From an uncultured Pirellulales bacterium (GTDB taxonomy: Bacteria > Planctomycetota > Planctomycetia > Pirellulales > Thermoguttaceae), in NCBI GenBank assembly GCA_938015445.1, contig CALLPE010000028.1:1-47038 (forward strand): a stretch of 47,038 nucleotides of DNA, written 5' to 3'. Under the pieces are notes generated by a model. That model ran no database searches. It was not told the origin of the DNA and saw nothing but the letters and a program-made list of their open reading frames with translations. This document shows, in pieces, positions 27,292 through 36,127 of this stretch. Each line of letters opens with the position of its first letter. The first letter of the stretch is position 1. A program made the position numbers and the translations under genes.

Positions 27292-28671
27292 ATGATTTCC
27301 GTCGTGATCCCGGTGCTCAACGAGTCGGCCACCGTGGCCGATGTGGTGCGGCTGGCGTGGCGCGACCCCGATGTCAGCGAGGTGCTGGTCGTCGACGATG
27401 GCTCGATCGACGGCACCCCCGACGCCGCACGCGAAGCCGGTGCCGTAGTACTCACCAGCACTTTGTTGGGCAAGGGGGCGTCGATGGAAGATGGTATGCG
27501 CGCCGCCACGCAGGAGCTAGTGGTTTATCTGGACGGAGACCTTCACGGGCTGAGCGAGGACCTGATCGCTCGGCTTAAAGCCCCCCTGTTGTCCGACCAG
27601 GCCGATTTCGTCAAGGCGCGCTTTACGCGCACCGCCGGCAGGGTGACGACGCTGACGGCCCGCCCCTTGCTGCGCCTATTCTTCCCGGAGCTGGCTCATT
27701 TCGAACAGCCGCTGGGCGGAATAATGGCAGCGCGGCGGTCGCTATTGCAGCGACTGACTTTCGAGACCGACTACGGGGTGGACGTAGGCCTGCTGATCGA
27801 CGCCGCCGTGCAGGGCGCACGGCTGGTAGAAGTGGACGTAGGACATATCGAGCACGACAGCCATCCGCTGGAATTGCTGGGCGATATGGCCGCTCAAGTG
27901 GTGCGGACAATCATGGCTCGGGCAGCGCGGCATGGGCGGCTCAAAGGTTCGCATTTGTTGGAAGTACAAGAGATCGAACGGCACATGGAGGCCGAGATCG
28001 GCATCGCTTTGCAGAAATTCGAAGCGGTGGAAAAGCTGGCGTTGTTCGACATGGATGGCGTGCTGTTGGATGGCCGCTACGTGGTGGAATTAGCGCGGCA
28101 GACGGCCATGAGCGGCGCCCTTTCGCAATATTTGGACAACTTGAAAATGGATCCCGGCGAGCGCACCCGAGCCATCGCCGCTTTGTTCACCGGAGTTCCG
28201 CGCACCATCTTCGAGCAGGTCGCCCGCGACATGCCCCTCCAGGCCGGCGCCCGGCAGCTTGTGTTGGAGTTGCGCAAACGCGGCTACCGAGTGTGTATTG
28301 TCACCGATAGTTTCCAAGTAGCTGCCGAAATAGTTCGCCGACGCGTGTTCGCCGACTTCGCCTTCGCTAACCTGATGCGCTTTCAGCAAGGCAAGGCAAC
28401 CGGTCGGGTGACGCTTTCGCCGGCGATGATCCATCCCCGCGGCTGCCCGTTGCACGTCTCCTGCAAAGTCAACGTGTTGCACCACCTGACAGAACGCCTT
28501 GGCTTGGGACGGGAGCAAATCCTTGCAGTGGGCGACGGCGAGAACGACATTTGCATGTTGCGGGCCGCCGGTTGCTCGTTCGCCTTCCGTCCCAAGTCCG
28601 ACGCCGTCCGGGCAGCCGCCCAACGCGTTCTCGACGGCCAACTCGATGACATCCTCACACACGTCGAGTAG
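27292..28671 (+). CDS. glucosyl-3-phosphoglycerate synthase fused to HAD phosphatase
   Basis: 459 aa from the ATG after GGAGGAGGG; an in-frame ATG 27 bp earlier overlaps that site. Residues 1-~240 are a GT-A glycosyltransferase like GpgS: VVIPVLNES, VVDDGSIDGT, the metal-binding DGD (81-83), FVKARF, then ARPLLRLFFPEL and YGVDVGLLIDA. Residues ~250-459 are a SerB-like HAD phosphatase: FDMDG (D253/D255), VTDS, K392 and GDGENDI (D415/D419). GpgS makes glucosyl-3-phosphoglycerate from NDP-glucose and 3-phosphoglycerate. The HAD half would remove the phosphate to give glucosylglycerate, a compatible solute. A mannosyl rather than glucosyl donor cannot be excluded. Confidence 0.85.
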   Translation: MISVVIPVLNESATVADVVRLAWRDPDVSEVLVVDDGSIDGTPDAAREAGAVVLTSTLLGKGASMEDGMRAATQELVVYLDGDLHGLSEDLIARLKAPLLSDQADFVKARFTRTAGRVTTLTARPLLRLFFPELAHFEQPLGGIMAARRSLLQRLTFETDYGVDVGLLIDAAVQGARLVEVDVGHIEHDSHPLELLGDMAAQVVRTIMARAARHGRLKGSHLLEVQEIERHMEAEIGIALQKFEAVEKLALFDMDGVLLDGRYVVELARQTAMSGALSQYLDNLKMDPGERTRAIAALFTGVPRTIFEQVARDMPLQAGARQLVLELRKRGYRVCIVTDSFQVAAEIVRRRVFADFAFANLMRFQQGKATGRVTLSPAMIHPRGCPLHVSCKVNVLHHLTERLGLGREQILAVGDGENDICMLRAAGCSFAFRPKSDAVRAAAQRVLDGQLDDILTHVE

Positions 28672-28814
28672 CTGTTAATGTGTGGCTAGATAGAATCGGA
28701 AGACTGGCTCAAATAAGAAGATAGGTAAATCTCCCAACTTGCGGCTTTGGCGCGGAGTTTTCCGGCTGTCAGTCCACGACGGGCACGCGGAACCAAATTT
28801 TTGTCGGCATCCCG

Positions 28815-28843
28815 TTGACGCTCTTCGCCGCAGCCGCTAGTAT
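28815..28843 (+). promoter_or_regulatory. strong promoter of the S10 gene cluster
   Basis: TTGACG, 17-bp spacer, TAGTAT, 70 bp before the rpsJ start. Confidence 0.8.
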
Positions 28844-28851
28844 GAATGGTT

Positions 28852-28870
28852 CCCGGCCATTTAGACCGGG
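28852..28870 (+). promoter_or_regulatory. leader hairpin of the S10 cluster
   Basis: CCCGG and CCGGG with a 9-nt loop lie at the very 5' end of the predicted transcript. A role in L4-type feedback or mRNA stability is possible but not shown. Confidence 0.4.
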
Positions 28871-28912
28871 CGTCTTTGACAATTGGCACTGGTTTTTGGC
28901 GGAGAGGCTGCT

Positions 28913-29242
28913 GTGTCTGGGCAGACGAAAGAGGTCATTCGTATCCGAATGGAGGCATACGATCACGCCGTGTTGGATCAGAGCGCCGGCGAGATCGTGG
29001 ACACGGCCAAGCGGACCGGGGCCGTGGTGCGTGGCCCAATTCCGCTGCCTACTCGGATCGAGCGTTACACAGTGTTGTCCAGCCCGCATGTGGACAAGAA
29101 GGCCCGCCAGCAGTACGAAATCCGCACCCATAAGCGGCTGATCGACATCGAGCAGCCGACTGCCAAGACGATCGAAGAACTAAACAAGCTCAGCTTGCCG
29201 GCTGGCGTCGATATCAAAATCAAGACCACCAGTCGGCACTAG
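28913..29242 (+). CDS. rpsJ: 30S ribosomal protein S10
   Basis: 109 aa from GTG, with GGAGAGG 5 nt upstream; an in-frame TTG 30 bp earlier gives a non-conserved extension. It shows [40 protein letters not shown] and [11 protein letters not shown]. It belongs to the 30S head and is also the NusE partner in antitermination. It is the first gene of the ribosomal cluster here; tuf and fusA, often upstream, are not in the window. Confidence 0.97.
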   Translation: MSGQTKEVIRIRMEAYDHAVLDQSAGEIVDTAKRTGAVVRGPIPLPTRIERYTVLSSPHVDKKARQQYEIRTHKRLIDIEQPTAKTIEELNKLSLPAGVDIKIKTTSRH

Positions 29243-29476
29243 CGTTGGTGTCGGGCGGCAGGGCGGTAAGCCGGTCGACGCCGGGTGCAGTGCGGCCGGA
29301 GATTCGTTCGCAAGCCTCACTGGCTTACGGCCGGGCTGCAAGGTTTTGCCGGATTGTTTGGCAGTAAGACGTATCCGCAAAACTGGTGGTGTATATGGAT
29401 TGGAAGCCGGGCAGGTAATACCGGTGCATGTCCAGCCGGTGGTTCCTGCCAGGCGGCGCACTGAAAGGCGACACAA

Positions 29477-30166
29477 ATGACTGTTGGACTTCTCGGCCGC
29501 AAGGTCGGGATGACCCAATTGTTCGAACCGGACGGTCGGGTCATCCCCGTTACGATAATTCAAGCCGGTCCGTGCCATGTCCTGCAATTGCGGACGTTGG
29601 AACGCGACGGCTACGAAGCGGTCCAACTGGGATACCTGGATAAACCGCGTCGCCTTGCTTCCCGCGCCGCCCGAGGTCACGTCGCCAGATTGGATAGCAA
29701 ACGCCAACGTGCGCGAGCTGCGGCAGGCGTGGCGCCCGTGCCCAAGGCCGATTGCGAGCCTAAGCGTTTCATCCGCGAGTTGCGGGGCCCCATCGAAGGT
29801 TACCAAGTGGGCCAGGAACTGCGCGTCGACCTGTTCAAAGACATACCAGCCGTAGATGTAGTTGGAATTACAAAGGGGCGGGGTACGGCTGGGGTGATGA
29901 AAAGACACGGCTTTCGCGGTCAACGGGCCTCGCACGGCGTCAAGAAAGTGCATAGGCATCCCGGCTCGATCGGCTGCAACACCGATCCACACCACGTCTT
30001 CAAGGGAAAACGTATGGCCGGGCATTATGGCGTGGAGCGTTGCACCGTCCGCAACCTAAAAGTGGTGAGAATCGATGCAGAGCATAACCTGCTGGTGGTG
30101 CGCGGCGCTGTGCCCGGACCAAACGGCGGGTTGCTTATCATCCGCAAGACCAACGTGGTGAGGTAG
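29477..30166 (+). CDS. rplC: 50S ribosomal protein L3
   Basis: 229 aa. It begins MTVGLLGRKVGMTQLF and contains the long W-finger region with GFRGQRASHGVKKVHRHPGS and the C-terminal NLKVVRIDAEHNLLVVRGAV. L3 nucleates 50S assembly and approaches the peptidyl-transferase centre. AAGG lies 9 nt before the ATG. A 234-bp non-coding gap separates it from rpsJ, and 191 bp from rplD. Confidence 0.97.
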   Translation: MTVGLLGRKVGMTQLFEPDGRVIPVTIIQAGPCHVLQLRTLERDGYEAVQLGYLDKPRRLASRAARGHVARLDSKRQRARAAAGVAPVPKADCEPKRFIRELRGPIEGYQVGQELRVDLFKDIPAVDVVGITKGRGTAGVMKRHGFRGQRASHGVKKVHRHPGSIGCNTDPHHVFKGKRMAGHYGVERCTVRNLKVVRIDAEHNLLVVRGAVPGPNGGLLIIRKTNVVR

Positions 30167-30357
30167 TAACCAGGAGCGTAGTACGAAATTCCGCGGGGAA
30201 TTGCTTTAGCCATCGCACCGATCGACGGTAAGGCGGCAAGGGCGCGCCGGACTAACGGCCCAAATCAAGCCGCAGGTGCCTCGCCGGTTTTCCAGTAGCG
30301 ATGATCGTGTGAGCTGCGCAGGCAATTCGCCGCCTGAGAAGGTATCCGGGGGCGACG

Positions 30358-31023
30358 ATGGTAAGCTTGCCCGTATTCGATAAGCAGGGAACACAAGTCG
30401 GGACGTATGAAATCGACCCGGCCGAGTTCGCCACGCGCATCAACAAGCAACTATTGCACGATGCCGTGGTAATGTACCAGGCCAACCAGCGGCAAGGCAC
30501 GGTGAAGACCAAGGGCCGCTCGGAAGTCGCTGGTTCGACCAGGAAGCTCTACCGGCAAAAGGGTACCGGTCGGGCGCGTGCGGGTAATCGGCGGACGAAC
30601 ATCCGCCGCGGTGGAGGCATGGCTCATGCCCTGCGGCCGCGCGACTGGTCGTACCGCCTGCCCCGCAAGGCCCTGCAATTGGCCACTCGCATGGCCATTG
30701 CAGCCAGGCTGCGGGACCAAGAAGTAGTGTTGATAAACGAGCTGAACTTTGCGGAACCGAAAACACGCGAAATGGCCGCGCTGCTCAAGGCACTGAAGCT
30801 GGAAGGGATGCGCCTTCTGCTGGGCTTGCCCAGCTACGATGCGAACGTTTACAAAAGTGCCCGTAACATCCAAGCAGTTTCGGTTATGCCGGTTGGCGAA
30901 CTGAACGCGCTGGAGGTGCTTCGGCCGCAGCGGTTGCTCATGACGACTGCCGCGCTGGATGCTTTGCGAGCCAAGTACCGGGCCGAGGCCGCATCGCAGA
31001 CCCAGCAGTCGGCCGCGGTGTAG
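30358..31023 (+). CDS. rplD: 50S ribosomal protein L4
   Basis: 221 aa. It shows the N-terminal strand LPVFDKQGTQVG, the extended loop with GSTRKLYRQKGTGRARAG and FGPKPR-like positions replaced by HALRPRDWSYRLPRKA, and the C-terminal Rossmann-like half. In enterobacteria L4 represses its own operon; whether that happens here is unknown. An Ala/Gln-rich tail is present. Confidence 0.97.
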   Translation: MVSLPVFDKQGTQVGTYEIDPAEFATRINKQLLHDAVVMYQANQRQGTVKTKGRSEVAGSTRKLYRQKGTGRARAGNRRTNIRRGGGMAHALRPRDWSYRLPRKALQLATRMAIAARLRDQEVVLINELNFAEPKTREMAALLKALKLEGMRLLLGLPSYDANVYKSARNIQAVSVMPVGELNALEVLRPQRLLMTTAALDALRAKYRAEAASQTQQSAAV

Positions 31024-31173
31024 CTGCAAAACAGCCGCGCTGTAAGAAAGTAACAACGACGTTTTGGTGGAATAAAGTAACACATTTAAGTGCTACACAC
31101 ACAAAGGTTAAGACAGTTGGCGCAGGTGGATTAGGTAGAGGCCCGAACGGCGGATAAAGCTTTTTCGTTCTGA

Positions 31174-31191
31174 CCAACCAGAAGCGGTTGG
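31174..31191 (+). other. stem-loop before rplW
   Basis: CCAACC, loop AGAAGC, GGTTGG: perfect 6-bp stem about 60 bp upstream of the L23 start, in the 229-bp rplD-rplW gap. The same gap has two copies of AAAGTAACA near 31050-31083. Confidence 0.45.
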
Positions 31192-31252
31192 CGGAGTGGT
31201 CGGAGGCGGAAACGAGCCGTCGAACGACGCATCGCACACGGGGGTTGATGGC

Positions 31253-31576
31253 ATGGCACGGGGCAAGCCAAAGCAGGACCGACAGCGGGGACCGGAGCTG
31301 GAGCCTTACCAGGTCATCCTCCGGCCATTGGTCACGGAAAAAGGGATGCACAAGGCCACCCGGCAGAATGCATACGCATTCGAAGTCAACCCGGCGGCCA
31401 ATAAGGCGCAGATTCGCCGTGCGGTAGAGGTGTTGTTCGACGTAAAGGTGGTGGCGGTCAATACCCAGAATCGCAAGGGGAAACCAAGACGGACGCGTTT
31501 CAAACGCGGCGTCACCAAGAAGTGGAAGAAAGCCATCGTCAAGCTCGATCCTGAAAGCCGGATCGACTTCTTCTAG
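31253..31576 (+). CDS. rplW: 50S ribosomal protein L23
   Basis: 107 aa from ATG (MARGKPKQDRQ); an in-frame GTG at 31196 would add 19 unlikely residues. It contains QVILRPLVTEKGMHKA, YAFEVNPAANKAQIRRAVE and FDVKVVAVNTQNRKGKPRR. L23 lines the exit of the nascent-peptide tunnel and docks trigger factor and SRP. It is followed closely (24 bp) by rplB. Confidence 0.95.
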   Translation: MARGKPKQDRQRGPELEPYQVILRPLVTEKGMHKATRQNAYAFEVNPAANKAQIRRAVEVLFDVKVVAVNTQNRKGKPRRTRFKRGVTKKWKKAIVKLDPESRIDFF

Positions 31577-31600
31577 TCAATCGACGGAAGGCAGCAGGTC

Positions 31601-32458
31601 ATGGGACTACGGCGCTACGATCCGATTACACCTGGTCGTCGCGGGGCGACGGTTAGCGACTTCGCCGAGCTTACGCCCGGTGCGAAGCCGCCGAAGCATC
31701 TGTTGCGCACCAAGAAGCCGACCGGTGGCCGCAATAATCAGGGGATTATCACTTGTCGGCACCGGGGCGGTGGCCACAAGCGAAAGTTGCGGATTATCGA
31801 CTTCCGCCGCGATAAAGACGGCATCCCGGCGGTGGTCAACTCCATACAGTACGACCCGAACCGTAGCGCCCGCGTAGCGCTGCTGCACTACGCCGACGGG
31901 GAAAAGAGGTTCATACTCGCCCCGGACGGTTTGAAGGTTGGCGATCAGGTGCTTAGCGGGAAGGACGCGCCGGCAGCGGTGGGAAATTGTTTGCCGTTGG
32001 CCAACATTCCCTTGGGCATGGAGATACACAACATTGAGATGCAACCGGGGCGCGGCGGGGCGTTATGCCGCTCGGCCGGGGCTAAAGCGGTGTTGGCGGC
32101 CCGCGACGCCAATTGGGCGCAAATCAACCTGCCCAGCGGCGAAATACGGCGCGTGCCGGCGGCGTGCCGAGCGACCATCGGCACGGTGGGCAACGCTGAA
32201 CACATGGGAATTGTGTATGGCAAAGCCGGGAGACGCCGATGGCTAGGCCGACGCCCGCACGTGCGCGGCACGGCCATGAACCCCATCGATCATCCCCACG
32301 GCGGAGGCGAAGGACGCACTAAAGGCGGGCGCCATCCGGTCAGCCCCACCGGAAAATCGGCCAAGGGCGGCGCTACCCGGAAACGCCGCAAAGCCTCCAA
32401 TAAGGCGATTATCCGGCGGCGCCGGTCGGTGCGTTACGGGCAATTGATCCTCAAGTAG
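31601..32458 (+). CDS. rplB: 50S ribosomal protein L2
   Basis: 285 aa. N-terminus [40 protein letters not shown]-terminal [14 protein letters not shown], which carries the conserved His needed near the peptidyl-transferase centre. Length is near normal. The tail is strongly basic ([15 protein letters not shown]). It is followed by a 224-bp gap rich in short direct repeats. Confidence 0.97.
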   Translation: MGLRRYDPITPGRRGATVSDFAELTPGAKPPKHLLRTKKPTGGRNNQGIITCRHRGGGHKRKLRIIDFRRDKDGIPAVVNSIQYDPNRSARVALLHYADGEKRFILAPDGLKVGDQVLSGKDAPAAVGNCLPLANIPLGMEIHNIEMQPGRGGALCRSAGAKAVLAARDANWAQINLPSGEIRRVPAACRATIGTVGNAEHMGIVYGKAGRRRWLGRRPHVRGTAMNPIDHPHGGGEGRTKGGRHPVSPTGKSAKGGATRKRRKASNKAIIRRRRSVRYGQLILK

Positions 32459-32476
32459 CAAGAGCACAAGAGCAAA

Positions 32477-32571
32477 GGTACAAGTAGCAAAGTAGCAAGA
32501 GCAGGGTACAAGTAGCAAGCGACCAAGTAAACAAGGGAACAGTATCGCGGTAACAAGGGAACTGTATCGCG
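32477..32571. repeat. short direct repeats between rplB and rpsS
   Basis: GGTACAAGTAGCAA occurs at 32477-32490 and 32504-32517. AACAAGGGAACAGTATCGCG at 32530-32549 is repeated with one change at 32552-32571. The flanks are built of CAAG/GCAA words. Confidence 0.8.
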
Positions 32572-32682
32572 CAGGCAAGTGCGGCAAGGATAGGGAAATC
32601 ACTCTGGCGGCCACCGGCTTGGGCCGATTCGCCCAGCAGGCCGGAGCGCCAAAATCAACAGCCGATAGGGGAAGGCCACAAC

Positions 32683-32952
32683 ATGAGTCGGTCGAAGAAA
32701 AAAGGCCCTTTCGTCGATCCCAAGTTGTATTTCAAAGTGGATAAGCTGAACAAGACAGGGCACAAGGAACCGATAAAGACCTGGGCCAGGGCCTGTACGA
32801 TTGTTCCCGAGTTCGTCGGACACACCTTCATGGTTCACAACGGCAAGACGCACGTGAAAGTGTTCGTAACCGAGGAAATGGTGGGACATCGTTTGGGGGA
32901 ATTTGCTCCCACGCGGATCTTCCGCGGTCATGGCGGTAAGGGGAAGCGGTAG
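32683..32952 (+). CDS. rpsS: 30S ribosomal protein S19
   Basis: 89 aa. [12 protein letters not shown] start, [19 protein letters not shown] and [19 protein letters not shown] are textbook S19. It binds 16S rRNA in the 30S head, with S13. GGGGAAGG precedes the ATG by about 7 nt. Only 13 bp separate it from rplV. Confidence 0.97.
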   Translation: MSRSKKKGPFVDPKLYFKVDKLNKTGHKEPIKTWARACTIVPEFVGHTFMVHNGKTHVKVFVTEEMVGHRLGEFAPTRIFRGHGGKGKR

Positions 32953-32965
32953 CAGGGGCGCGGAT

Positions 32966-33292
32966 ATGGGGTACTTAGCAACGCACCGGTTTGCGCGTAT
33001 CAGCCCACGAAAGGTCAGGCCACTGGCCGACTTGATCCGTGGCAAAGACGCTAACGAGGCGCTGGAACTGCTTCGCTATATGCCCCAGCGCGGGGCGCGG
33101 ATGCTGGAGAAGGTGCTGCGAAGCGCCATGGCCAACGCCGAGGATTTGAGGTGCCCGCATGTGAACCGGTTACAAGTAGTGGATGTGCGCATTGACGGCG
33201 GCCCGATGTTCAAGCGATGGCGTCCCCGGGCGCGCGGCATGGCGTCGATTATCCTCAAGCGAACTTCCCATATTCGCATTGAGTTGGAGTGA
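32966..33292 (+). CDS. rplV: 50S ribosomal protein L22
   Basis: 108 aa from ATG (MGYLATHRFARISPRKVR) with AGGGG 9 nt upstream; a start inside rpsS would add unrelated residues. It includes DLIRGKDANEALELLRYMP and the beta-hairpin region GGPMFKRWRPRARGMA that reaches into the peptide exit tunnel. The stop is 3 bp before the rpsC ATG. Confidence 0.96.
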   Translation: MGYLATHRFARISPRKVRPLADLIRGKDANEALELLRYMPQRGARMLEKVLRSAMANAEDLRCPHVNRLQVVDVRIDGGPMFKRWRPRARGMASIILKRTSHIRIELE

Positions 33293-33295
33293 CTC

Positions 33296-34012
33296 ATGGG
33301 TCAAAAAGTCAACCCTATAGGCTTTCGCACCGGGATCATGACCGGCTGGAAAAGCCGTTGGTTCGCCTCCAAGCAGGAATTCGCCGATCTGTTGGTGGAA
33401 GACCAGCGTATTCGGGATTTCATCAAGAACGCTAAAGACAAACAGGGCAAACCCGCTTACCCAGGATTGGCCAAAATCGAAATCGAACGTACCCGCGACG
33501 AGGTGAAGGTAATACTTTTCACCTCTCGGCCGGGAATACTGATTGGCCGCAAAGGGGAACGGGTAGAGGAATTGGAGAAGCAGCTCCAGGACAAGACCGG
33601 AAGACGAATCAGTATCAAGATCGAGGAAATCAAAAGACCGGAGCTGGTGGCCCAATTGGTGGCCGAGGACATCGCCGAACAGTTGTCCAAGCGGGCAGGC
33701 TTCCGCCGGACGATGAAGCGCGCCATCGAACAAACGATGGAAGCCGGCGCCAAAGGGATAAAGGTACAGCTATCTGGGCGACTGGGTGGGGCCGAAATGT
33801 CCCGCCGCGAAAAGCAAATCGCCGGCTCCATGCCGCTGTCGACACTGCGGGCGAAGATCGACTACGGTTTCGCCGAAGCCAAAATCCCGCAGGGACACAT
33901 CGGCGTACAAGTGTGGATAAACCAGGGTACGTATAGCGAGGACGAATCCGATGGCGATGATGCCCAAAAGGGTCAAGTTCCGAAAAAGCCAAAGAGGGCG
34001 TATAAGAGGTGA
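33296..34012 (+). CDS. rpsC: 30S ribosomal protein S3
   Basis: 238 aa. MGQKVNPIGFRTG start; KH domain with GRKGERVEELEKQLQ; C-terminal GGAEMSRREKQIAGSMPL and GHIGVQVWINQG. S3 lies at the mRNA entry of the 30S subunit. The last ~25 residues (acidic, then lysine-rich) extend past the usual end and are encoded in DNA that also encodes the start of L16 in another frame. Confidence 0.97.
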   Translation: MGQKVNPIGFRTGIMTGWKSRWFASKQEFADLLVEDQRIRDFIKNAKDKQGKPAYPGLAKIEIERTRDEVKVILFTSRPGILIGRKGERVEELEKQLQDKTGRRISIKIEEIKRPELVAQLVAEDIAEQLSKRAGFRRTMKRAIEQTMEAGAKGIKVQLSGRLGGAEMSRREKQIAGSMPLSTLRAKIDYGFAEAKIPQGHIGVQVWINQGTYSEDESDGDDAQKGQVPKKPKRAYKR

Positions 34013-34367
34013 AGCCGCACGCGGCAACCGCGTGGTCTTCGGCGATTTCGGACTGCAAGCCACCCAAGGCGGTTGGATCAGCGCTGCGACCATCGAGGCC
34101 GGCCGTATCGCCGCTCAGCAGTACCTCCGCAGCGAGGGACGGTTGTACGTGCGCATATTTCCCCATAAGCCAATTACCTCTATCCCGTTGGAAACACGGA
34201 TGGGAAAAGGAAAAGGAGAACCAGAGTATTGGGCGGCGGTGGTAAAACCAGGGACGGTGTTGTACGAAATCAGCGGAGTGTCTGAGGAAGCGGCCCGGCT
34301 GTGCTTCGCCCGCTTGGCCCACAAAATGCCGATCAAGGTCCGATTTCTCCGCCGTCGCCCCGCATGA
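33951..34367 (+). CDS. rplP: 50S ribosomal protein L16
   Basis: 138 aa. MAMMPKRVKFRKSQRGRIRG start, FGDFGLQATQGGWISA, and IFPHKPITSIPLETRMGKGKG. L16 helps place aminoacyl-tRNA in the A site. GAGGA lies 8 nt before the ATG. It starts 62 bp before the rpsC stop, in a different frame. The conserved PKRVKFRK residues begin nine bases into the gene, so the overlap is genuine rather than a start-site error. Confidence 0.97.
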   Translation: MAMMPKRVKFRKSQRGRIRGEAARGNRVVFGDFGLQATQGGWISAATIEAGRIAAQQYLRSEGRLYVRIFPHKPITSIPLETRMGKGKGEPEYWAAVVKPGTVLYEISGVSEEAARLCFARLAHKMPIKVRFLRRRPA

Positions 34368-34524
34368 GTGCAAGTCGCTGGACCAAAAGGCCGCGGAAAG
34401 ACGGATACGGGGTAAGATGGAAATGGGGAAAATGGAGCTGTAGGGAACAGCGGGTATGGCGAACAACCGGCATGGGAAAGAACAGATGTGGGAAAGAGCC
34501 GTTGTGGCAAGATGGCCGGGAAGA

Positions 34525-34559
34525 TTGTCGGGCGTAACAGAAGGTTGTCGGGCGTAACA
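34525..34559. repeat. 15-bp direct repeat before rpmC
   Basis: TTGTCGGGCGTAACA occurs twice with a 20-bp period in the purine-rich 211-bp gap between rplP and rpmC. Confidence 0.75.
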
Positions 34560-34578
34560 ACAGTAAGGCTATACGGCA

Positions 34579-34818
34579 ATGAGTAAGGCAGCGGAACTTA
34601 GGGAAATGAGCGACGAGTTGCTGGCGCTAACACTGAAAGACGCCATCGACCAGTTGTATCACCTGCGCTTGCAGGCCCAAACCGAGCGACTTGACGCGCC
34701 CAGCGAACTGAGGAAACAGCGGCGGCTAATTGCCAGAATCAAGACAATCCAGAACGAACGGGCCCGGAAGCGGGCGGCACAGGCGCAGCAGTCGCAGGCC
34801 ATCCAGGCAGGCGCGTAG
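34579..34818 (+). CDS. rpmC: 50S ribosomal protein L29
   Basis: 79 aa, slightly longer than the usual 60-70. AELREMSDELLALTLKDA and LRLQAQTERLDAPSELRKQR are L29-like, with RRLIARIKTIQNER at the end of the second helix. An Ala/Gln tail follows. L29 sits at the tunnel exit beside L23. TAAGG precedes the ATG. Confidence 0.94.
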   Translation: MSKAAELREMSDELLALTLKDAIDQLYHLRLQAQTERLDAPSELRKQRRLIARIKTIQNERARKRAAQAQQSQAIQAGA

Positions 34819-35090
34819 AGCACCGGGGCATAAAGCCCTGCGCCGCGGGTTCTATAAGGCGAGTATCGTTTCGGACCGTACGTCGAAGGGAGCTATACAC
34901 CAGAAATAGTCGCAGTAGTGAGCGAGAACAACAGCGGCAAGGCGACAGATTGTTACAGTTGAGCCAACAGAATCGACCATAGTTTGGCACAGGCAAGACC
35001 ACAGGTAAGGCGGTGCTGGGCGGTGCTGTGATGGTCGTCGGCGCACACCAGACCGCTGAGCAGCCGGTCGAGTTGAGAAAAGAGTGCAAT

Positions 35091-35558
35091 ATGCCCAAGC
35101 GCGTGGCCATAGGAATCGTCATCAGCGACAAGGCGGCAAAGACCCGGCGGGTGGAAATTCCCCGCCTGGTGCGCCATCCCAGATATGGCAAGTACCTTCG
35201 TCGGCGGACGATCTGCTACGTCCATGACGAACAGAACGCTTCGCACGCTGGCGATGTGGTGGAAATTATCGAATCGCGTCCCCGCTCTCGGCTCAAACGC
35301 TGGGAACTGGTGCGCGTAGTGGAAAAGGGCCGCATGGTCGATTTGGCTGCCATGCGGGCAGCGCTGCGTGCGCGGGCGCGCGGTGAGCAGGTCGATCAAG
35401 TCGATCAAGTTGGTCAGGGTGATCAGCTCGAGCAGCTCGACAAAGGCTCCGGCAGCCAGTCCGGTCAGGCCCAGCCGCAGGCCGGGGTTTTTGCCGTGCG
35501 GTCCGGCCCCACCGAACCGCAAGCGGACGGCGGGGAACAACCACCACCGCAGGTCTAG
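35091..35558 (+). CDS. rpsQ: 30S ribosomal protein S17 with long C-terminal tail
   Basis: 155 aa from ATG (MPKRVAIGIVISDKAAKT); S17 is usually ~85 aa. The OB-fold core is complete (RRVEIPRLVRHPRYGKYLRR, HDEQNASHAGDVVEIIESRP, RWELVRVVEK). From ~85 a helical Ala/Arg part is followed by a Gln/Asp/Gly/Pro-rich stretch with VDQVDQVGQGDQ repeats, likely disordered. The 272-bp gap upstream has no gene. An in-frame ATG at 35013 would add 26 non-conserved residues. Confidence 0.94.
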   Translation: MPKRVAIGIVISDKAAKTRRVEIPRLVRHPRYGKYLRRRTICYVHDEQNASHAGDVVEIIESRPRSRLKRWELVRVVEKGRMVDLAAMRAALRARARGEQVDQVDQVGQGDQLEQLDKGSGSQSGQAQPQAGVFAVRSGPTEPQADGGEQPPPQV

Positions 35559-35758
35559 CTTGCAGTATGCGTGGTGTTGCTGGCGTGCAGTTGCCGAGCG
35601 TGGCGGCGCGCCAAGCGGCATCGGCGCATGAGACGGGGGCAATAAAAGGGCAATACGAGGGCAGATCGCTGCGGCCGAGGACATACCACACGAGTGCATA
35701 ACAGATATATGCATACAAGATGGCGATAACAGAGCAGTGACTGAGCGGAACGACAGCC

Positions 35759-36127
35759 ATGATTCAGACACAAACCAGACTGGCCGTGGCCGACAATACC
35801 GGGGCCAAGGAGTTGATGTGCATAAAAGTGTTGGGGGGCAGCCGGCGGCGTTACGCCGGACTGGGCGACATCGTGGTGTGCAGCATCAAGAGCGTGTTGC
35901 CCACTAGCGATTTTAAGAAGGGGTCGGTGGTTCGGGCGGTGATCGTCCGCTGCAAGAAGCCCACCCGGCGCCCCGACGGCAGTTACGTCCGCTTCGACAG
36001 CAACGCGGCGGTACTTATCGATAACGAGCAGAATCCGCGAGGCACGCGGATATTCGGCGCCGTGGCGCGGGAATTGCGCGAGAAGAACTTTATGAAGATC
36101 GTCAGCCTTGCTGCGGAGGTGGTCTAA
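35759..36127 (+). CDS. rplN: 50S ribosomal protein L14
   Basis: 122 aa. [20 protein letters not shown] start, [17 protein letters not shown], and [17 protein letters not shown] [17 protein letters not shown] with the end [18 protein letters not shown]. Normal length. It contacts 16S rRNA as part of an intersubunit bridge. Its stop overlaps the rplX start (TAATG), so the two are translationally coupled. It is preceded by a 200-bp gap. Confidence 0.97.
   Translation: MIQTQTRLAVADNTGAKELMCIKVLGGSRRRYAGLGDIVVCSIKSVLPTSDFKKGSVVRAVIVRCKKPTRRPDGSYVRFDSNAAVLIDNEQNPRGTRIFGAVARELREKNFMKIVSLAAEVV

Noticed and set aside
31196..31252. Upstream GTG start for L23
   Set aside because: The added 19 residues are unlike L23 and include the 3' arm-adjacent region of the 31174-31191 stem-loop; the ATG at 31253 gives a normal L23.
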